From Ichthyophonus hoferi (Eukaryota > Opisthokonta > Ichthyosporea > Ichthyophonida > Ichthyophonidae), in assembly GCA_002751075.1 (NCBI GenBank), contig NAOQ01000035.1, positions 104,921-168,920 of the forward strand: 64,000 bases of DNA, written 5' to 3'. A program made the translations under genes and the position numbers. Below are positions 51,501 through 64,000 of the stretch, piece after piece. How positions within the stretch are numbered: position 1 is the first letter of the stretch; each line of letters begins with the position of its first letter. Below the pieces are notes generated by a model that ran no database searches, was not told where the DNA came from, and saw only the letters and a list, made by a program, of their open reading frames with translations.

Positions 51501-54500
51501 ATTGTTTGAATTGGTTGGTTAGTTTAGAGATATATTTTGGATTGCATGTTGTATTAATATGATACTTGGCTGGGTTTATAGATATTATAAATTATATATT
51601 TGATTAATAGGCTATTTCGATTGGTTTATATATATATCTAAGGATATTATATCATATTGTGGAAATAGGCTTAAATGATGGGCGCTTATCCCTTGACTTC
51701 ATTGGCTCCTATCATCACCTCCTTTGTCTCGGAAACTCCTTTGCTTCCTATTTTGGGCCCACACCTGCGTATATGTACACATATGGATGTATATTTATAT
51801 ATATGAAGCTACCTATTTCTAAATGTATAACCTCTCTGACATGCATACCTACCTACATATACACATACATACATATATATATATATATATACAGGTGCAA
51901 TTGCAAATCCTAACTGCAATAGTGAAGCTGTTCCTGAAGAAACCCAATGGGACTCAAGACCTTGTCCAACGAGTGCTTACACTAGCCACTCACGATGTTG
52001 AGAATGCTGATCTGAGAGATAGGGGTTATATCTATTGGAGATTACTATCCACAGACCCAGCGGCTGCCAAGGTGTGTTTTACTTGGTCGTTACTATGGTC
52101 CTATAGGACTCTATGTTTTATTAATATAATATTTTTTATTGGTTTATGAATGTATATAATTCGTTATATATTGTATTGGTATGGCACTTCAGTTGGTATC
52201 TTTACCAGATTTCTTACACCAAGCGAGTTTAGTTATAGAAAGAAAATCCAACTGTAGTTAGGTGTGCAGTGTACTTTGGGTTCTTCTTTTTGTTGATTGT
52301 ATCTAGTTGATACACATATGTTATTTGGCCTTTGTCTATAAATACCTTTAAATATCCCCCCTCCAATCACACGTGAATCTATTTAGGTACGCGTCCATTT
52401 ATATGTTTATGGGTTATATCTAATTGGAGCAAGATCACAACAGGATACATTAGGTGAAGGTAATTGGTAGTAAATCAGTCTATTCATTACACCCATGTCT
52501 TATGGGGTGATGTTATGCCCCTGTTCATTTCTACTGTTTTTTTTTAAAAAATAAAGACATTAAAATTTATAAATGACATATATAGAGGTTTATACCCTGC
52601 ATACATACACATGTCCCTATATACACCTTATCCCTCGTCCTGTCTCCACATCCTTCCTACCCTCCTCTGATTTTGACCGAATCACAGGCGGTGGTGCTGG
52701 CAGAGAAGCCACTAATTAATGAGGAAAGTGACTGCATTGAAAGCGGCCTATTGGATGAGCTCATCGGCAGCATTGCTTCATTGGCCTCTGTGTTTTACAA
52801 GCCTGCCTCAGCCTTTAGGTTAGCCATTCTCTTTTTCTCTATTTATTATTTCCACTACTTCCTCATGGTTCCTTATATTTCCTAATGTCCTCCTTTCTTA
52901 TCTTCTCCCATTTCTGTTTCTCTTTATTTCTATTGCTACACATACCTATCGATAGATTATACAACCATAAACAGGTACACATGTAGTCTTACAACCAGAC
53001 CAACAGCATAGCATACATAAGAAAAAGAGAAGGATATATAAATATATGTATACATGCATATCTATATATCTTTTTCTCTTTCTTGTTCATATTTCTATAG
53101 CACCATTCCTATTCTTCAATTAAATCCTATCACTCTTTAGCATACATACACAGATACAGACATATATGCATTCATTCATGCATACAGGCATATTAATTAA
53201 AATAATAGTTTCAAATGAACATAGTTTTTGATCAAGTTATTTGTTTTTGTTTTTTGTATTTTTTTGTATCTATGTTTATTTTTGAACTATCTTCTGCATA
53301 TATTTTACTATTAGTACAACTAGATTGTTTTTCTCGATTTTTGTTTATGATACATTCTAGTCAATCATATTTTTTCTTTTACTAACTATATATATATATA
53401 TCTATATCTATCTATCTATCCATCCTATAATATCCCATCTGTATTAGTGGGAATACGGTATCACCAATGTTAAGTAAGCACTAGTTCGATATGGTATATA
53501 AATAAAACATACCTATGGACCAATCATATACTCTAGTCTAATAGCCACTAATAACCAAGCTAATCTTATAGATACTAGCTGACTTGTTGCAGTCCTATCA
53601 CTGTTCTCCACTATAGTGTAGGTTCGTTTCTATAGGTTAATAATATAGATTTTTCTGTCCTAACTGGTGGATTGTCATATAGTGAGCAGAGAATCTCTGG
53701 AGCTAGATTAACAGCACCTCGTTCACCAGACCTTAACGGCAACCAGGGAGGGTGAGTGTTTACTATATCGTTTTATGTAGGAGATATGATTCGTTGATAG
53801 TGCTTAGTTGGTTACTAGGTGATTTGATTGGTGTATGGTGTGTATGGTAATAAACAGGAAGATAGGTATAGCTAGAAATGTAAATTGGCGCATAAATATA
53901 AATATAAAAATAGGCATAAACAAATATAAGCATATACTTTATACGTACACCTATAATAGAGGTATAGGACCTTTCCAGATATTTATATAATCAGTGTTAC
54001 GTTTATTTCTTATTCTCGCCTGGCCGTTTTGGCTACCATATTGTATTATAGTATATTATATTATATGTTATTATATTATATTATATTAATCTGCCTTTGT
54101 GTTTTTCTTACACGTTTTTGCCCTTTTACTTCCTTTTCATTGTGTTATTTCATATATCTCTCTATCTCTATGTTTCTCTATCTCTATCTCTATCTTTATC
54201 TCAACCGTTGCCACAGATACCTATCGGATCGCAGTAGAAGCCCCAGTCCGGATCGTTCCGAGTCAGTGATGTCCGATCGTAATAGCGCTAATGCACAGCC
54301 CCCTGTGAATGGTAAGTATACGTCATACGTCATACCTGTTTACCTTTCATTCTATTCTTATTACTAAACCAATGTATTTACAATAAGGTGGTATTTAATG
54401 TTTGTCATAAGTCCTCTTAGCCAATAAATCACCAGGTTGGTTATCTCATTTCCTATTGGCTAGTTGTCATCCGTTGATCCTTACACATATTGCCATACTA

Positions 54501-57500
54501 TTCACTAGCATGCTTTATTTGCACCAATCAAACGCATTATTTAGTGTACGTTACAGATACCCACTGGTGTACTCAACTAACACCGTTGTTTCCTATTGGT
54601 CAGATATAATGGGTGATCTTCTTGGATTGGACCTTGGACCATCCTCTACACCTACTAGTGGCATGAACCAATCATACAACCCCCCTACTGCCATGGGAAC
54701 CATGGACCTACTAGGATTGGATCTGGACCCTGTCTCCGCAACATCTAATAACCCTGGTAGGTTGGGGTAGGGATTTAGTTGTTAAGGGTGTTTTGTTTGT
54801 AGCTACTTGATTGGCGGGCTCTTACGTATACGATAGAGAAACGGTAATAAACGGATGGATATATCATAAAGGGGAGAGGGAGGAGGGGGTATGTATGTAT
54901 GTACTTTCTTTCTATTGGATAGAAGTGGTGGATGCTGCCTTCTACTGCATATCACGACCAGTTTTACTGGTTCAATGCGACCAATAAATAGTCTGATAAG
55001 CCAACCAGGTAGAGTCAAAGGCACACCCTAAGCTTTAGTATTCCTTTATATGGTTATAAGGAACTGCCATGTGGACCAACCATGATAGATAGGACACAAA
55101 GGACACCTTACACCTCATAGATGCATTATATACACATCATATATATGTCATATCTACCATATATTGACTGTGTATCTTCTTTTTAACCCCACTTGTCTGC
55201 ACTACAATAACTAGGCCATGTCCAATCATATTACAGAGATTAAAAGCTATCCCTTAGCCAATCATATAATATGCATATTTGGGTTAGCTACTATGCCAAC
55301 TCGTGTTATGCTATTAAAAACCATTGCCATAATTCTGATAGTTAGTTTGTTGTCAAAGCAATTATATTTCCAGGGTTATAATAAATTTTAGTAACCAATA
55401 GTTTTCCTACGATGACCTCAATATGAATCTTTTTGAAAACCAAAAGGCATATATGCATATATGGTACAGTATGGTACAGTATGGTATATATATATAAGTG
55501 ACCTGTATTAGTAACGAATATATGAACTGCACAGACCTTAATATAGGTGTTTATTATTTATTTATCATTTATTTATATATTTATTTATATATTTAAGTTT
55601 TACAAAGAAACAAGAAAGCAGAACACCTATATGGAAGACTCACCGCTCCGTATTCTCCACAGTACTTGGAGCTATGAGTGGTACTAGTATGATGGGAGCT
55701 ACTAACAATATGCAGCCAGCCATGGGCGGTGGATTAGACGATATCTTTGGGATGGGACCCTCTTCTTCCTCTACCGCCGCTGGCTCTAGCTCTAGTTACG
55801 TACCTCTCAAGGAACTCTGGCTGTCCGCACAGAAGGTTTGTTTATTATAGCATTATAGTCATTAACACGCAAATAATGCTATCTGCTTGGTTCATCAGTT
55901 CAATTGTATGGTTCTATGTAGGTGGTATGATGTAAATAGGTAGGTAGGTGGAAGAGGTTAGGAAAAGTGTTGTACTATACATTAGGTCGCTAGGGCACCG
56001 GCCAATGGGGCTATGTAGATGTGTTAGGATTGGTTATTATGGATGACATGCATATACATATATATCTGTGCATTGGCATACACATCAACACATATGCACT
56101 ATGTTATATTATTACTATATACACCATATGCTATTTTATTGCTACATATACAACATTTTATTTTATTATTATAGTTACTACGTTATATTACTACATACGC
56201 TATATATATATATGTCCACCTATACCTATATATATTGCCACCTACTAACTGTACCATTCCCGATGGGTACAGGCTAAAGGTCTAGAAGTATCTGGTAGTT
56301 TCTCCCTCAACCAAGGCCAACTTCAAATGAACCTTACCTTGACTAACAAGGCTATGCAACCTTTGACAGGATTTGCCCTGCAGTTAAACAAAAACAGGTG
56401 TGATTATTTGTTGCATGTCTTTTTCTTTCTATCTCTTTTTCTCTTTCTATCTCTTTTTCTCGTTCTTCCTTTCCTCTTGTATCCTTTTTATATGCTTACA
56501 TGCGAACCATCCCTCTACCTATATATATATCATATACCTGTCCCACATCTTCAATTAGTAAATATTCTATTGACTTAAGGCCACTGGATAGAACTCATAA
56601 TTATCTCATTTTATGAATTGACATGCAGTATCATGTATTATTATTATTCTCTAGTAGTAAAATGGTTGCAATGGGGCCATTCTAAACACTTGCTGGGCTA
56701 AAACGTTTTCTCATAACTATGTTAGATTACACCTTGTATAGTAACAGAGGAGAATCACTAAGATCTTTGTATTTCTATCCAGTTTTGGTGTTAGTATGTC
56801 GTCACCCCTCAGTGTACCCGGCCCATTGGCTGCCAATCAGTCCTTTGACGTGTCGGTAAGTAGCCATGTTTTTTATTATGATTGGATAGATGATATTATG
56901 GAATGACTACAGAGTAGTGTAGTAGTAGTCCAGAGGTGAATATAATGATTGTAAGTGGGTGATTTGGTTAGTATAGTATAATATAATATAGTCAAATCTC
57001 ATGCCTGTACCTCCAAAAACATGATCATAAATTGTGCATTTGTACTCCTGCCTTCCCTATACTACAAAACTGTGTCTATAACAAATAATACTCGGATTTT
57101 TATTAGTTAAATTTAGGATTTTATTATCAAGTGTTTCAGTTCTATGATATTGGGTATGTAACACACCGTGCAATTTTGTCTGTTTGGATGATAATTGTGT
57201 TTATTTGTGCTCTCTTAAATTCTTCCAGATCACCCTATACGGGATGAAGACAGTGATGTCATAATTTTCTTTTTATAGGGTGAAGGAAAAATTATGTTAA
57301 AACAATAGACTAAATAGAAACTAGGTATTGTTTGTGTATGGGAAGGACTGGATACATAATGAACAGATTGGGATACAGTGTACAGTGTATGGCGAGGGAG
57401 GTCAGGTTGTGTTATAGGTTATATAAGATATATATTATATGTGTATATGTATGTGTATGTGTATATGTATGTGTATGTGTATGTGTATGTGTAACAGATG

Positions 57501-58843
57501 AGAGGACGTTGTTATCAAGCCTTGTTATAACTCCCTTTTCTCCCCTCTATCTATCCCTCTATCCTTCTCCATCTCTACCTCTCTCCCCAGATACCCCTAA
57601 ATACAAACGGTGCAGTACAACGTATGGATCCCCTCAACAACCTACAAGTAGCCCTTAAGAACAACGTTGATGTCTTCTACTTCAGCTGTCTCGTGCCTGT
57701 TCATTGTTTCTTTGTGAAGGATGGTCGCTTGGCTCAAAACCAGTATGTACAGGTAAGCCAACCCTATAGTTATAACTGGTTATTGTTGGTTCTTTTTTAT
57801 TGCATAGACTGGCTTGGTCACCCGTTTTCTATTTCTATATCCTTCTTGATACATATACAGACCTACCTTCATTCCACATACAATACGGATTTACATATTT
57901 ATATACCCCACTATCCTCTACATTTTCTCTGCAATGCATTACTTTCTCGTATTCTGAAAGTAATTGGGCCAAGTGGGCCAATCATATTGGGGCATAGGTG
58001 TAAGCATGTGTTGAAAACACCTTATAATAAATTTGATTTACAAATCAAAACACAGCTATGGGGCCAAGATCTTCCAGCAGCCAATGAGAGGCAGTTCAAC
58101 ATTACCACTGATTTGTCATTGGACCAAGTGGAATCTCGACTTGAGGCCAACCACGTGTTCCTTGTAGCTAAGCAAAATGTATATAATCTCTGTATAGTTA
58201 TAGTACTGTGTAGTTATGTTAGGGTGTAGTTATGATCTGTATCCTTTCCTTTACCAAATTTTATCATTACTTTCTCTCTTTCTTTTTCTTTGTGTTGTGC
58301 TGGTTGCTGTCTTTGTTTATGTTCATTATATGTCAAAGATGTTAACGAGTAATGGACGGGTGAGGATATAAATATATATTTTATCTATACCTATATTGTT
58401 GAAGCATTTCTTAACGTAACTATAACCAATTACAAGAGAATATCTTGCTTCATTATATACACATAAGCACACATATATTTAAGTATATATTGGTAAATAC
58501 AAGACTAGCACCACATTAACGTAGGTAAAAACACATATGTACATACATAAATATATATATCCATTTATATAACCATGATATGCATATATATATATATATA
58601 GTGGGTTCATGTATTTACATATTCTATTGTCCTAATGATAGTACTAGAAATCACTCACTTACTCCCACCCCATCACTATCACCTCCGCAGGACTCGATGC
58701 AGCTATCCGCCAAGCTAACCAATGGGATTGCGATTCTCATGGAGTACTTCCCTTCTATGGGAGGTGCCCGCCTATCAGTGAAGACCAAGGTGCCCGACAT
58801 AGCCTCATTGGTTAACGAATCGCTTAGTGGCATCCTTGCTTAA
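45556..58843 (+). CDS. AP1B1/AP2B1: AP-1/AP-2 complex beta subunit (beta-adaptin)
   Basis: Twenty-two exons: 45556..45628, 46978..47219, 47684..47797, 48115..48246, 48616..48734, 49199..49334, 49473..49551, 49756..49856, 50377..50469, 50918..51103, 51228..51419, 51895..52071, 52688..52818, 53683..53751, 54217..54311, 54604..54756, 55663..55835, 56273..56397, 56783..56855, 57591..57752, 58056..58178 and 58691..58843. The sum is 2901 nt, 966 residues (human beta2 is 937-951). Beta-adaptin is the large clathrin-binding subunit of the trans-Golgi/endosome AP-1 and plasma-membrane AP-2 adaptors. The HEAT-repeat trunk (to about residue 600) holds [28 protein letters not shown] and [15 protein letters not shown]. 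The hinge holds two clathrin boxes, LLGLDL near 652-657 and 682-687. The ear (from about 756) has the FYFSCLVPV platform strand and a conserved Trp in LWGQDLP. Similarity does not separate AP-1 from AP-2, so one shared subunit is likely. An in-frame second ATG lies at 45565. Confidence 0.97.
47798..48114 (+). repeat. (GTAT/GTGT)n microsatellite intron of beta-adaptin
   Basis: This intron starts GTATGC and is largely ATGTATGTGTATAAGT repeats up to about 48060, then a pyrimidine tract and AG. Similar TATG/TGTG repeats fill beta-adaptin introns at 49857-49985, 50535-50680 and 57430-57495. Confidence 0.85.
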
Positions 58844-59649
58844 AGAGTCTAGTCCGTTTCAAAAGCCTTTTAGCTTAGCATGTTGCTATAATTTGTGAAG
58901 TTGTATGGATGGGTAGGTGGTAGAAGAATTGGGTTATTCACCTGTTATTATTTTGGAAATAAATATATTTGCATTTTCATACTTTTCTGATTTTTTTTAT
59001 GGTGCTATTATCTATTTTCTTGGTTAAAATTAATAGATTTTTGCATAGGAAGGAAGGGTGCTAGTAGATTATCGTGCTCTTACTGAATAGCTACTAGAGA
59101 GCTGATTGAATATAAGTCATATATTGTGTACTGTATAGGATAGGTATGGAGTTATCATGAGTATGTGGCTTACTGCCTGTAAACCAACTGGGATGCCCAT
59201 TCGAATAAAGCGATCACTGGTTCAGATAGGTAATAAAAGCTCTAAAGACATAATTGAATAATTCATAAGAGGAATTCAGATACAATATCAGAATATTTGT
59301 TGGAGTTTTGGGTTTTCAGAAGAACTATATCTATCTATATCTTGCGATCTATATATCATGACAGGAAGTAAATGTAGTATTTATTATGTACGCCAAGGTG
59401 AAATGATAAGGAGTCGGCATTGGTAATACCATAACGTCCAGAGGGGCCTTCTCGTAGATAATGCATTCTTTTATTTTTCTACAGTTTTACCGTAAACTCG
59501 GGCATTTCTCCCATCTACGAGCGTAAAAGAATTTAAGAAAAGGCCCATGTCTTAAAAGCCCAGTCTCGATCCAATCGTTTTCCTTAATCTAATTATACTG
59601 AAATACAAACCTATCAGTTACAGCTATCTATTTATAAGTATCTTAGGAG
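58844..59649. other. 3' flank of beta-adaptin and an orphan exon-like frame
   Basis: Holds the beta-adaptin 3' UTR with its poly(A) signal. A plus-strand ATG frame at 59157..59229 (starting MSMWLTACKPTGMP) ends at a GTAATA donor. It could be the first exon of the unknown gene whose pieces appear after 61.7 kb, but no phase-matched partner was found. Confidence 0.4.
58958..58963 (+). promoter_or_regulatory. Poly(A) signal AATAAA of beta-adaptin
   Basis: AATAAA 115 bases after the beta-adaptin TAA, followed by T-rich sequence (TTTTTTTAT near 58990), the usual arrangement for a cleavage and polyadenylation site. Confidence 0.7.
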
Positions 59650-60840
59650 AGAGATGCATAGCCATTTCCCAAACGGCTTTTGTAGGTTCGCCAGAGTATC
59701 TAGCGAAATAGCAGACTGCAAATCAGCAATTGAGTCGGCTGGATTTGGCAATCTAAAGTAAACAATCTTATTAAAATCTGACCGGCTGTTACATCGCATG
59801 GCTCCAATTTGGGATTGCTTGTTGCAGCTTTTTTGATATGTTCCGGAGGTATGAGCAAGTGAGTCGGGTAGCTGTTTTCTTGTCCGTAGGCCTTGATTAA
59901 TTCTTTGACGTGTCCAGCTTGGGAGAGTTTAATACTTTGTTTGTATTTCTAGATAGTGTATCAGAGAAAATTAGTGGGCTATCCTTGGTTTTTTGTATGG
60001 AAGCAGTGGTCAAAGGCTTTGATAATTATATCCTTGTCGTTGGGGCGTTCAGATTCTACGACGACGTCCTCCACATAGTAACACAGGGCCAGAAATAGGT
60101 TGTTAGCGTTAGAAACATAAAAGCAGGGGTCTCAGTTGGCTAGGTACATGTTCTGAGCTCGTAAGAACCTGTTCAACATTTGGTTTCAGCGTAGACCACT
60201 GACGTAAATGGAGGCTGTAGATGCATGTAGACAGCTCACACATTCAATTTTCAATTAAGATGATTAACTTCTTCCATCATTGAGGGTTGAAACATGTAGA
60301 TGGGTTTGTCAAGAAAATCATGCAGATATATCGAGCGATGTCTAGCTAGGTCAGATCGTACCGACATGCGGCAGCAATGGCATGTAAGGTCTTAACAGTA
60401 ACAAAGCTTGTTGCCGGAGTTGAAATATTAGGAAAGTTCTTATTCTTGACTTCTATGCTGCCTTGAGCAAATAAGCAAGCTTTGCGTTGTGTTAAATTGT
60501 CGTTTGAATTACGTTTCCTGTGGAATACCCACAGGCTATGAGGAGTAGTAGTATCTCTTGGGATCTTTTTTTGCGGAATAAGCGTTTAAGTGTTGAACTC
60601 ATTGCTCGTTATCCATGACATTTTATCATGTGTATGCATGGCCTCCTTGTAATTCCTAGGATCAGTAGGTATTTCCAGGATTAATCTGTATAGACGTGGT
60701 TGACATAGCAGATGTCCTGCTGGGAGTGTGTTGCCCATGTATTTTTCCGCTCCTAGTGGTCGGTAGACCCCACTACATGTGTTATAGTAGTTATGACATG
60801 CAGTAGATTCTTTCCTGCCTCCCACATCTCTCAAAGACTG
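59650..60840 (-). mobile_element. Ty1/copia-like retrotransposon fossil, reverse-transcriptase part
   Basis: Minus-strand stretches resemble copia pol. One near 60.60-60.83 kb has the DPRNYKEAM-type start of the copia reverse transcriptase, and one near 59.9-60.1 kb carries a YVDD-box-like strand followed by a KLSQAGHVKELI-type segment. The element is broken in several places and truncated. No LTRs, integrase or gag were recognised, so it is an old remnant and not an active element. Boundaries are approximate. Confidence 0.6.
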
Positions 60841-61708
60841 CGCAAGCTACGCATAACTTTGTCTCAATGCAGTGTCTCGATGGTTTCATAAAAGCAGTTC
60901 TGCTTTCCTAAAAATGAGTTATATTTTATATGATACTGTGTTGTAAATCTAAGAGGTATCTAATAAATTAAAAACAGTGATTTAATAGTTATTTCATGGT
61001 TCTTTTTTAAATTAACTATAGACTTTGAGGGAAGCAATAGAGAGTAGAATGCCGTACATCATTGTATCCCTGTAGCAGTGATAAGCACACTTTTGAATTC
61101 AGCATCTTGCTCAACGAATTGGTTGTGACTCTCCCTCGCCAATTAGAAAGAGTTTGGAAAGAGGCTTAAAAATTTGAGGAATTGCTAATGAAATAGTTAT
61201 TTTTACATTATAAAATAGGCTTCCATGGCGAGTCAGCTGACACTACCAAACCTTCGATTCTCTATGATAGAAAAGTAATTATTTAAGATCATCATTAAGC
61301 TGTACAATTTTGGCCATATATTGACAAAGGAACGATTATATGTAGTAACACTTACGCTGCCTCTTTCACTCGGACTTATCTTCAATGCCATAGCTGGGAT
61401 GTACGCTTTTAAACGTATTACCTTCTACATTAAGAAGTAAAAACTAGGTATGTGGTGAAACCTGAGTCTTGGACCAATAGGTATACTAATCTGATTATAC
61501 TGAGATTAAGTTTATCGGATAAAAATATCTATTATAAGTATTGTACGCCAATTGTCTTATGAGCCTCAACTCCAATTAATTGAACATGGATAAACTTAAC
61601 CAATTAAATAGCGCAGTGGGAGGTTAGTTACTCGGTCATTCACACAAGTAGGACATGAAAGTAAACAAATCTAATTAGTAGCGTAATATAACAACAATCT
61701 TCCCACAG
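60841..61708. other. No recognised gene; one exon-like frame
   Basis: A plus-strand frame at about 61092-61166 (containing ELVVTLPRQLERVWKEA, then TAA) looks protein-like but is isolated. The rest is AT-rich sequence with no other signal. Confidence 0.35.
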
Positions 61709-62593
61709 GTCAAGGTTCTTTCACAGTCTAGCCGGAAGAAAGTGATGGAAAAGAACGAGGAAGTTCTGGATACCAATTTAACTCAGAATGCAAGGATGGC
61801 ATTTGAACAGCTGGTTAAGGAGCCGTTTTATTTGTTATTCCTATATATATATATATATACGGGTGGGTGCAAGCATTAGTATCCGACATGGGGTATTTCT
61901 GATAATTATCTAATAAGTATATTCATCACAAAGCACATTTTAAAGTATTGTGCAATATTCTATTAGATTGTATCTTTTTATTATTGTACCATATAACATT
62001 ATATTGCATTATAGTATAAAATTGGTATGTTAATACCTAGCTTTACACTTCTAATCTAATTAACAATGTTGTTCCACTCTTTCGGCAGATACAGGCTACC
62101 TTAGCCCCATACTAGACCGTCAAGGCCTCAAGACAAGTAGCTGTACTTAAATGCTTAAAAACACAGCTTGTCAGACAGGCAGTGCCTTTACACAGATGGA
62201 AAGCAAGGTATGTGTACTCAAGACATTCCTACATAGTCAATATTGTCTAAATCATTGGCTCATATGCCCCTTACATCTAATACCTAGTATTTCATAATTA
62301 TCCAATCACAATAATGAACGATGATATATCTGTGGGGCTTCAAAATAGTTTTTTAAGTATTCATTGCCTCTGGTAAGGGGTTTTATATGGGTATTATGAT
62401 TGGTTTGCTATTGCAACCAATATATGATAATTATCCACATTTGTGATAGTGGTAACCAATATGCTCACATGTATCTGCCCACAAAAGCAAATGTCATATT
62501 CAGGTATGTACACAATGAGAGACAGCTGGAAAGGTATCAGGGTTCTTAAGGTTGTTACCAATGTTAGAAAGGCAGTGACGGAACTAATTAATG
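61709..62593 (+). pseudogene. Unknown gene fragments, possibly decaying
   Basis: Three plus-strand pieces look like exons. The piece 61709..61813 (35 codons, with VMEKNEEVLDTNL and NARMAFEQL) has a CAG acceptor and a GTTAAG donor. A piece at about 62089..62206 ends in RQAVPLHRWKA with a GTATGT donor, but its frame contains a stop. A piece at about 62504..62593 (RDSWKGIRVLKVV) ends at a GTTGGT. The three are Lys/Arg/Gln/Glu-rich, as in coiled-coil proteins. Phases do not close, so either my boundaries are wrong or this is a decaying host gene. I do not recognise the family. Confidence 0.35.
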
Positions 62594-62649
62594 AGGTTGG
62601 TTTGAATGCATATACATATGTTATCCTGGGGTTTTGCGATACTTATTGT

Positions 62650-63110
62650 GGTGTATTTTGTATAATTTTATAGTAAATATATTTGTAACAGTGTACATTA
62701 TGTTTTATATACTCCATTATAGAATATTATTATTATATATATATATATATATATATTGCATTGAATTATACTACATTTTAATTAAAGATTTAATCTTGTA
62801 TACTGTTATGTTATATTGGTTTGTATTATAATATACTGTATTTCAATATATTGTTTAGTATTATCTAGCATTATATTATACTAAATTATATTGTATATTT
62901 TATTCTATTTGACTATCCCCTAGTTTACTTTATTACATTACATTCGATTATAATCAATTAACTTTTATTATATTCAATTAAATTCTATTATATTATGCTG
63001 TATTGTATTTTATGCTATTTTGGTTTATTTAATTTTGGTTTATTTTATTTTATTCCATTCTATTTTACCATTATATCATAATCCATTATTAAATTTATAT
63101 GCCTATAGCC
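62650..63110. repeat. AT-rich low-complexity block (TATTATA, TTTTATT)
   Basis: About 460 bases with very little G or C, built of ATTATAT and TTTTATTTTATT-like units and a (TA)n run near 62738-62757. No coding signal. Confidence 0.8.
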
Positions 63111-64000
63111 AAGCCGTTTGTTGAACAATTACCCCCAGCATGATCAAGAAGATCAACTCAAGATCTATAAAAAATATGCAAACTCATAAATACATATAAA
63201 ATATTATTTATAAAAATGTAAATACAGATACAGATACAGATACATACAAACATATCTACATATATACATTTATTCATATATACATGCAAACATATATATA
63301 CATGCATACATATATCAGATACAGTAAGGGATATAGATAAATAAAGATAGACATATATGGCTCTAAATATGGAAAAATACATAGATAGATATATGCATAT
63401 ATATATATATATATATAGAAGTAGAGATAGAGATAGAGATATAGATAAAGATAACAAGATATACATATATATACATATAGATAGATATACATATAAATAT
63501 AAATAAAGATAGGGGGAGAGAGAGATAGAAAGACATGAGTATATATAACTAAATATAAATATTGATTTAGATAGAAATGCAAATATAGATATAGATATAG
63601 ATAGAGATACAGATAGAAAGACATAGAAAGATAGAAGTACAAATATAAATAGAGATAGAAAAATATAAAGAAAGATAAAAATAGAGATAGAAAGACATAT
63701 ATATATATATAGATATAGACAGAGATATAGATAGAGGTATGAATAGAGACATACAAAGACATACATACATATTTATATGCACATACCCCTACATACATAC
63801 TATCATACTATCATATTATTATACCTACATATATAGAAATACTCATATTTATAGATACATATATATATATAAATAAAATTATAATTATAGATAGAGAGAT
63901 ATAGATAGAAATAAAGATAATGATATATACAAATAGAAATATAGACAGAGATAAAAAGATATAGGTATATATGGACATAGAGAAAGAAAGATAGAGATAT
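63111..64000. repeat. GATA/ATAGATA-rich microsatellite region
   Basis: From about 63220 the sequence is mainly ATAGATA, GATACA, AAAGATAGAAAT and TACATA units to the window end. The long Tyr/Ile/Ser/Leu minus-strand frames here are artefacts of this repeat. Confidence 0.85.

Noticed and set aside
63158-63798. Long Tyr/Ile/Ser/Leu membrane-like minus-strand frames
   Set aside because: Open in overlapping frames because of ATAGATA repeats; no splice or start context.

Overview
The window is nuclear DNA from an intron-rich, AT-rich eukaryote. The genes are split by many GT-AG introns of about 70 nt to more than 2 kb. There are no operons, simple-sequence repeats are everywhere, and TAA, TAG and TGA all act as stops. 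Several proteins (beta-adaptin, ALKBH4, mitochondrial EF-Ts, a class II HDAC-like protein) read like animal or opisthokont-protist versions. A plant-type wax synthase and a BT1-family folate/biopterin transporter are not usual animal genes. I infer an intron-rich microbial eukaryote, possibly a unicellular relative of animals, and cannot place it further.

Layout, left to right. (1) About 1-2.85 kb, minus: part of a class II histone-deacetylase-like gene whose active-site motifs are altered. It runs off the left edge and is embedded in microsatellites. (2) 9.3-13.9 kb, plus: a 6-exon mitochondrial-carrier-family gene resembling SLC25A46/Ugo1. A 462-base N gap inside it is flanked by the same 157-159 bp sequence, almost certainly two overlapping contig ends. 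(3) 17.0-23.9 kb, minus: a 10-exon, 333-residue wax-synthase-like MBOAT acyltransferase. (4) 25.6-28.7 kb, minus: a 4-exon, 595-residue FBT/BT1 transporter. (5) About 29.5-30.2 kb, plus: two exon-like pieces of an unrecognised gene. (6) 30.8-37.6 kb, minus: mitochondrial elongation factor Ts, 8 exons resolved, with a tRNA-Pro(CGG) gene inside one intron on the same strand. (7) 40.5-43.5 kb, plus: ALKBH4, 7 exons resolved. (8) 45.6-58.8 kb, plus: a 22-exon, 966-residue beta subunit shared by or ancestral to AP-1/AP-2. (9) About 59.65-60.84 kb, minus: a worn Ty1/copia reverse-transcriptase fossil. (10) 61.7-62.6 kb, plus: exon-like pieces of an unknown gene, then AT- and GATA-rich simple sequence to the end.

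The genes are independent housekeeping or metabolic loci rather than one pathway: mitochondrial translation and membrane proteins, clathrin-adaptor trafficking, a dioxygenase, lipid ester synthesis and solute uptake. Exon boundaries were worked out by hand from reading-frame continuity, splice consensus and remembered family sequence. In the fully resolved genes the phases close exactly: 894, 1002, 1788 and 2901 nt. No mobile defence system, CRISPR or clearly new multi-gene system was found. The most unusual points are the altered HDAC-like gene, the plant-type wax synthase, the nested tRNA, a strong local excess of CCAAT/ATTGG, and introns whose ends are themselves microsatellites.
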